Shown piece after piece: positions 60,822 through 64,000 of a stretch of DNA of 64,000 nucleotides. The translations under genes were made by a program, and so were the position numbers. A model generated the notes under the pieces. That model made no database searches and was not told the DNA's origin. It was given only the letters and a program-made list of their open reading frames with translations. Each line of letters opens with the position of its first letter. The first letter of the stretch is position 1. This stretch comes from JACQFK01 sp964619955 (GTDB lineage: Bacteria > Planctomycetota > MHYJ01 > JACPRB01): assembly GCA_964619955.1 (NCBI GenBank), contig CAZUJF010000020.1, positions 1-64,000 on the forward strand. Direction: 5' to 3'.

Positions 60822-61436
60822 ATGACGACACAAAGCTTTTACACGCCGCCCAAGGCCGCCGAGATGCTCGCCTGCACGGAGGCCGAGATCATCGAGTACA
60901 TCAAGAGCGGCCAGCTCAAGGCGGCGTTCATGGCGAACATCGCCAATTACGTGATCACCCATAACGACCTGATGGCCTTCGTCAAGGTCACCCGCAATTT
61001 CAAGACGATGCAGAAGATGCTCACGCGGCGCATCGTCATCATCGACCGGGATCCCAAGGTGCACGACATCATGCGCATGGAGCTCGGGCGCCAGGGCTTC
61101 GAGGTGAAGGTGGCCACCACCGAACGCGAGGTGGCCTTCCTTTCCGACGAATACCAGCCCGACGTGATCTGCGTGCACCTGGGGGCCACGACCCGGGAGA
61201 AGGACCCCGTGAAGGGGAGCCTCGAAAAGGCCCGCGCCCAGTACAAGACCTTCATCGTGCTCTACCACAACTACGCGTCCCACATCGCCGCCGGCCCCGA
61301 GGTGTCGGCCCAGGTCAGGGCCGTCAACGCGGACGTCGTGGTGGTGCTGGACCGCGGGGTCACGCCGCTGGTGGATGCGGTGCGGTCCCGCTTCGGCCTG
61401 AAAACCACCGTCGCCCCGAGAAAACCGCTCGCATAG
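60822..61436 (+). CDS. Excisionase-type HTH fused to a degenerate receiver domain
   Basis: The 204-residue protein has an N-terminal helix-turn-helix of the excisionase/MerR type (residues about 6-55; YTPPKAAEMLACTEAEIIEY). A CheY-like alpha/beta domain follows (about 70-190). The receiver acidic pair is kept (IIDRDPKVH), but the phospho-accepting Asp is replaced by His in PDVICVHLG (aligned with PDLILLD). It should not be phosphorylated in the usual way and may be a ligand- or protein-binding pseudo-receiver. It lies between two secreted PDZ proteins; an inverted repeat precedes it. Confidence 0.7.
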   Translation: MTTQSFYTPPKAAEMLACTEAEIIEYIKSGQLKAAFMANIANYVITHNDLMAFVKVTRNFKTMQKMLTRRIVIIDRDPKVHDIMRMELGRQGFEVKVATTEREVAFLSDEYQPDVICVHLGATTREKDPVKGSLEKARAQYKTFIVLYHNYASHIAAGPEVSAQVRAVNADVVVVLDRGVTPLVDAVRSRFGLKTTVAPRKPLA

Positions 61437-61480
61437 GCGCTCGCGCCCGCGTATAAACCGCAGTGTCAGCTGGAGGGGTT

Positions 61481-62728
61481 ATGACGTCGCTCCGTTCGAT
61501 GATCCTGGTGCTTCCGTTCCTCCTGGCGTCCGTGCCCGTCTGGGCCCAGGACGACAAGCTCAAGCGGGATCTGCTCCGCGAGGTCGAGAAGCGCCTCAAA
61601 CAGGAAGAAGAGCGCCTGCTCCGCGACATCGAGAAGGCGATCGACGAGGAGCTCGGACGGCGCCCCGCCAGACCCGCGCCCGCGGAGACCCCGAAGGCTC
61701 CGGCCCGCAAACCCCGCGGCTTCCTCGGCGTGCGCAGCGGGGATCTGACCGACGAAGAGAAGAAGGACCTCGGCATCAAAGGCGGCATCCGGGTGATCGA
61801 GGTCGTGAAGGGCGGCCCCGCCGAGCAGGGGGGGCTGGAGGCCGACGACGTCATCACGGGCTTCGACGGCCGCCCCGTGGACTCCCCGCAGGAGATCCCC
61901 GCCCTCGTGCAGGGGGCCGGTCCGGGCGCGAAGGTGAAGGTCGACTACCTCCGCGAAGGCAAGAAGCGCACGGCGACGATCACGCTGGGGGTCCATCCCG
62001 CGGACGCCGAAGCCGCGCCGGCTCCGAAGAAGGAGCAGGGCAAGGCGGAGGAGGATCTGCGGGAGCGGCTCCGCAAATTCGCCGACAAGAAGGACAAGCC
62101 CGCGGAGCCGAAGCCGGAGGAGCCCCAGGCGAAGAAGCCCGCCAAGCCCAAGAAGGCCCCGGCGCCCGAGGGCGGCGAGGAGGATTTCTTCGCCTTCGAC
62201 GAGGACACCTTCGAGCAGTTCAAGGGGCTCTTCGAACAGTTCGGCGTGGAGCCCGAGCAGTTCTTCGAGAAGGGCGACGACGGCCGCTACCGCTTCGGCG
62301 GCGACTTCAAGGAGCTCTTTAAGAACTTCAATTTCGAGCGCTTCAAGGAGCTGCTGCCCAAGATGGAACGCCCGGAGGAGGCGCCGGCGCCCCGCCGCCC
62401 GGCGGAACCGAAGAAGGCGGCCCCTCCCGCGGGACCGCGCCCCTGGCTGGGCCTGCAGCCCGACGAACTCTCCGAGGAACTCCGGGCCCAGCTGGACCTG
62501 CCCGGGGGCCTGCTGGTGGCCGAGGTGCTGCCCGGCAGCCCGGCGGAAAAGGCCGGCGTGAAGAAGAACGACATCCTCGCCAAGATCGACGGGAAGGCCG
62601 TCACCGGCGAGGAGAGCCTGGCGGCGTTCATGAAGTCCGCGAAGATCGGCCAGGAGGCCACCTTGACGCTCGTCCGCAAGTCCAAGGAGCTCACGCTCAA
62701 GGTCGTCGTCGGCGAACGCAAGGATTAG
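61481..62728 (+). CDS. Secreted protein with two PDZ domains
   Basis: The 415-residue protein has a signal peptide (residues 1-22, LVLPFLLASVPVWAQ) and a charged coiled coil (25-60; RDLLREVEKRLKQEEERLLR). PDZ1 spans about 80-165 (FLGVRSGDLTDEEKKDLG). A Lys/Pro/Glu-rich linker with an acidic Phe-rich stretch (FEQFKGLFEQFGVEPEQFFE) spans about 170-300. PDZ2 spans about 318-415 (WLGLQPDELSEELRAQL). No protease domain is present. GGAGGGG precedes ATG 61481. It shares architecture with the protein at 60192. The role is unknown; a periplasmic scaffold is likely. Confidence 0.8.
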   Translation: MTSLRSMILVLPFLLASVPVWAQDDKLKRDLLREVEKRLKQEEERLLRDIEKAIDEELGRRPARPAPAETPKAPARKPRGFLGVRSGDLTDEEKKDLGIKGGIRVIEVVKGGPAEQGGLEADDVITGFDGRPVDSPQEIPALVQGAGPGAKVKVDYLREGKKRTATITLGVHPADAEAAPAPKKEQGKAEEDLRERLRKFADKKDKPAEPKPEEPQAKKPAKPKKAPAPEGGEEDFFAFDEDTFEQFKGLFEQFGVEPEQFFEKGDDGRYRFGGDFKELFKNFNFERFKELLPKMERPEEAPAPRRPAEPKKAAPPAGPRPWLGLQPDELSEELRAQLDLPGGLLVAEVLPGSPAEKAGVKKNDILAKIDGKAVTGEESLAAFMKSAKIGQEATLTLVRKSKELTLKVVVGERKD

Positions 62729-62763
62729 GGAATCCCGGCGGCCCGGACGGCGTCTCATGCTTT

Positions 62764-62843
62764 GGGCGAACCCTCCTTCGCACCTGCGGGGGTGTGCTAC
62801 GGAGGGTTTCGCCCGCCGAAAAAATTCCGGCGAATTTTTCGGC
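62764..62843. repeat. Tandem hairpins including the CTACGGAGGG family
   Basis: First hairpin (62764-62814): GGGCGAACCCTCC...GGAGGGTTTCGCCC, sharing CCCTCCTwCGC and GCTACGGAGGG with 48323-48358. Second hairpin (62815-62843): GCCGAAAAAATTC-CGGC-GAATTTTTCGGC. They follow the PDZ gene and could terminate transcription before the sigma factor gene. Confidence 0.6.
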
Positions 62844-62886
62844 GGGCTCAACCTTTTGGCATCCCATGATACTCATCCATCGGATT

Positions 62887-62905
62887 CCCCCGCCTGAAGC
62901 GGGGG
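62887..62905. repeat. Short GC hairpin upstream of the sigma factor
   Basis: CCCCCGC-CTGAA-GCGGGGG forms a 7-bp stem. It sits about 10 bases before the TAGAAT box at 62916 and may be regulatory or a terminator remnant. Confidence 0.35.
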
Positions 62906-62958
62906 GGAGGGGCGTTAGAATCATGCTGAGACTCGAAACGGAGCGCACGGGAGCACGG

Positions 62959-63552
62959 ATGCCGGATGAGACCGAGGCGGACCTGATCCGCCGCTGCCAG
63001 CAGGGCCAGGAGGACGCGTTCAAGGTCCTCGTGGAGCGCTACCAGCGCCGCGTCTACTGGATCGCCCACAACATGCTGGGCAACTACGAATCCGCCAAGG
63101 AGATCGCCCAGGAGGCCTTCATCCGGGTCTTCAAGAACGTCGCGCGCTTCGACGTCAAAAAGAACTTCTACACCTGGCTCTACCAGATCTCCGTGAATCT
63201 GTGCATCGACCGGCTGCGCCGGAAGTCCAACGGCCGGACCGTGGGCCTGGACGGCCTCGGGACCATGGCCGACCCCGCCCCCCGCGATCCGGTGGAGGCC
63301 GGCGAGCGCACCGAGACCCGGCAGCGGGTGCATCGGGCGCTGGACCGGCTGCCGCCCAAATACAAGGCGGTGCTCACGCTGCGGGACATCCAGGGGTTCA
63401 GCTGCGAGGAGATCGCCGAGATCGTGGACTGCTCGAACGCCACGGTCCGCTGGCGCATCCACCGGGCCCGGCAGCTCTTCAAGGCGGTCTGGGAGGGGAA
63501 GCCCGTGGAAATCGTCGGGGACGGTGATGCGGAGCCCCACGAACCGGTCTGA
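62959..63552 (+). CDS. ECF sigma factor (sigma-70 family)
   Basis: The 197-residue protein starts MPDETEADLIRRCQQGQEDA. Region 2 spans about 20-90 (NYESAKEIAQEAFIRVFKN; FYTWLYQISVNLCIDRLRR). Region 4 spans about 130-185 (LDRLPPKYKAVLTLRDIQGF; CEEIAEIVDCSNATVRWRIH). It directs RNA polymerase to stress-type promoters. GGGAG lies 5-10 bases before ATG 62959; an upstream ATG at 62923 is too close to the TAGAAT box (62916-62921). The next gene encodes its likely zinc anti-sigma factor. Confidence 0.92.
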   Translation: MPDETEADLIRRCQQGQEDAFKVLVERYQRRVYWIAHNMLGNYESAKEIAQEAFIRVFKNVARFDVKKNFYTWLYQISVNLCIDRLRRKSNGRTVGLDGLGTMADPAPRDPVEAGERTETRQRVHRALDRLPPKYKAVLTLRDIQGFSCEEIAEIVDCSNATVRWRIHRARQLFKAVWEGKPVEIVGDGDAEPHEPV

Positions 63553-63576
63553 TCCAACGCTCCGGGAAACGACCCG

Positions 63577-63582
63577 TATCAT
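63577..63582 (+). promoter_or_regulatory. -10 box TATCAT of the anti-sigma gene
   Basis: TATCAT ends 8 bases before ATG 63591, in the 38-base gap after the sigma factor stop. It could give an independent leaderless transcript. Confidence 0.4.
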
Positions 63583-63590
63583 TTGCATCG

Positions 63591-64000
63591 ATGAATTGCG
63601 ACGACGTCCATGACCTCCTCCCGCTCTTTGCGGGGGACGAGCTTCCGGCGGCGGAACGCGAGCACGTGGAGGGCCACGTAGCGGTCTGTGGCGCCTGCGC
63701 GCGGGAGCTCGACCAGTACCGGGAGGCCCGTTCCGCGCTGGCCTCCCTCCGCGAACCCTCCGTGCCGGCGGGCGGGTGGCGGACGGTGTGGGAGGGCGTC
63801 GAGGTGCAGGTCTTCCCCCGCCGGGACCCGCGGCGCGGCCGCTGGTTCGACGAGGTGCTGCGCTACGCCGCGCTCGCCCTGATCGGGGTCGCGATCGGCG
63901 TCGCGGCGCGGCACGCGGGCCGCCCCACCCGGCCCCCTGCGGAACGTCCGGGCGCCACGGCGGCGTTCGATGCCGGTCCGCTGCGGCCGGCCCACGAGGT
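63591..64000 (+). CDS. Zinc-finger anti-sigma factor (zf-HC2), partial
   Basis: The 136 visible residues start MNCDDVHDLLPLFAGDELPA. The zinc motif Cys3...His29-x3-Cys33-x2-Cys36 (HVAVCGACAREL) is the zf-HC2 signature of anti-sigma factors that hold ECF sigma factors. A transmembrane helix follows near residues 90-105 (ALALIGVAIGVAA), then a Pro/Arg-rich outer part that runs off the window. It is paired with the ECF sigma factor just upstream. Typical release is by proteolysis or redox change at the zinc site; the signal is unknown. Confidence 0.85.
   Translation, partial: MNCDDVHDLLPLFAGDELPAAEREHVEGHVAVCGACARELDQYREARSALASLREPSVPAGGWRTVWEGVEVQVFPRRDPRRGRWFDEVLRYAALALIGVAIGVAARHAGRPTRPPAERPGATAAFDAGPLRPAHE

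Overview
The window is high-GC, densely packed bacterial DNA with about 60 genes, many overlapping by 1-30 bases. Several genes point to the PVC superphylum, most likely a Planctomycetota-like lineage. These are a 991-residue PVC-type propeller/HEAT/CxxCH haem protein (31290-34265), a Minf_1886-family protein, a zinc-ribbon Ser/Thr kinase and a zinc-ribbon membrane protein. This placement is inferred from gene content, because no rRNA gene is present.

Layout. 1-3711 (minus): tmk-holB-metG, a Minf_1886 protein and a truncated AI-2E family transporter. 3761-8684 (plus): a secreted clan GH-A hydrolase, then hslV and hslU with a polytopic membrane protein gene between them. 8681-21464: a surface-glycan locus with an O-antigen ligase-like protein, a Wzx-type flippase, eight glycosyltransferases and an ATP-grasp ligase, running into ruvA and a TPR lipoprotein. 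23291-37949: mixed functions, including a zinc amidase, glycerate kinase, a transglutaminase-like protein, a deacetylase-like protein, pdxA, a YebC-family regulator, the PVC haem protein, a YbjQ/YbjQ/PrsW operon and an M20D amidohydrolase. 38000-41362: sdhCAB. 41442-43988: cysteine synthase and a Ser/Thr kinase. 44031-59647: a second glycan region with four GT-C-like membrane enzymes, three polyprenyl-phosphate-type GT2 enzymes, a nucleotide-sugar dehydrogenase and two epimerases. 59719-60150: RNase P RNA. 60192-64000: two secreted PDZ-only proteins flanking an HTH/pseudo-receiver protein, then an ECF sigma factor and its zinc anti-sigma factor, which runs off the window.

The main discovery candidate is the M20D amidohydrolase at 35974-37146. 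Its frame is open throughout except for one in-frame UGA at codon 100. That codon sits exactly where the family has its metal-binding Cys (the HACGHDAH motif), and a perfect 19-nt palindrome with a GUC apex lies 17 nt downstream. This is what a bacterial selenocysteine codon with a SECIS hairpin looks like. I recall no described selenoprotein of this family.

Two genome-wide patterns are also visible. (i) About fourteen transcription-unit heads have a TAnnnT-like -10 box ending only 6-9 nt before the start codon, which suggests widespread leaderless mRNAs. (ii) A dispersed family of roughly 75-100 bp palindromic elements has ends resembling CTAATGGTTCGAC and TAGTGGTGAGTC. Four clear copies and one degenerate copy are present, and the ends usually coincide with the stop codons of flanking genes. 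A second hairpin family (CCCTCCTwCGC...GCTACGGAGGG) occurs twice.
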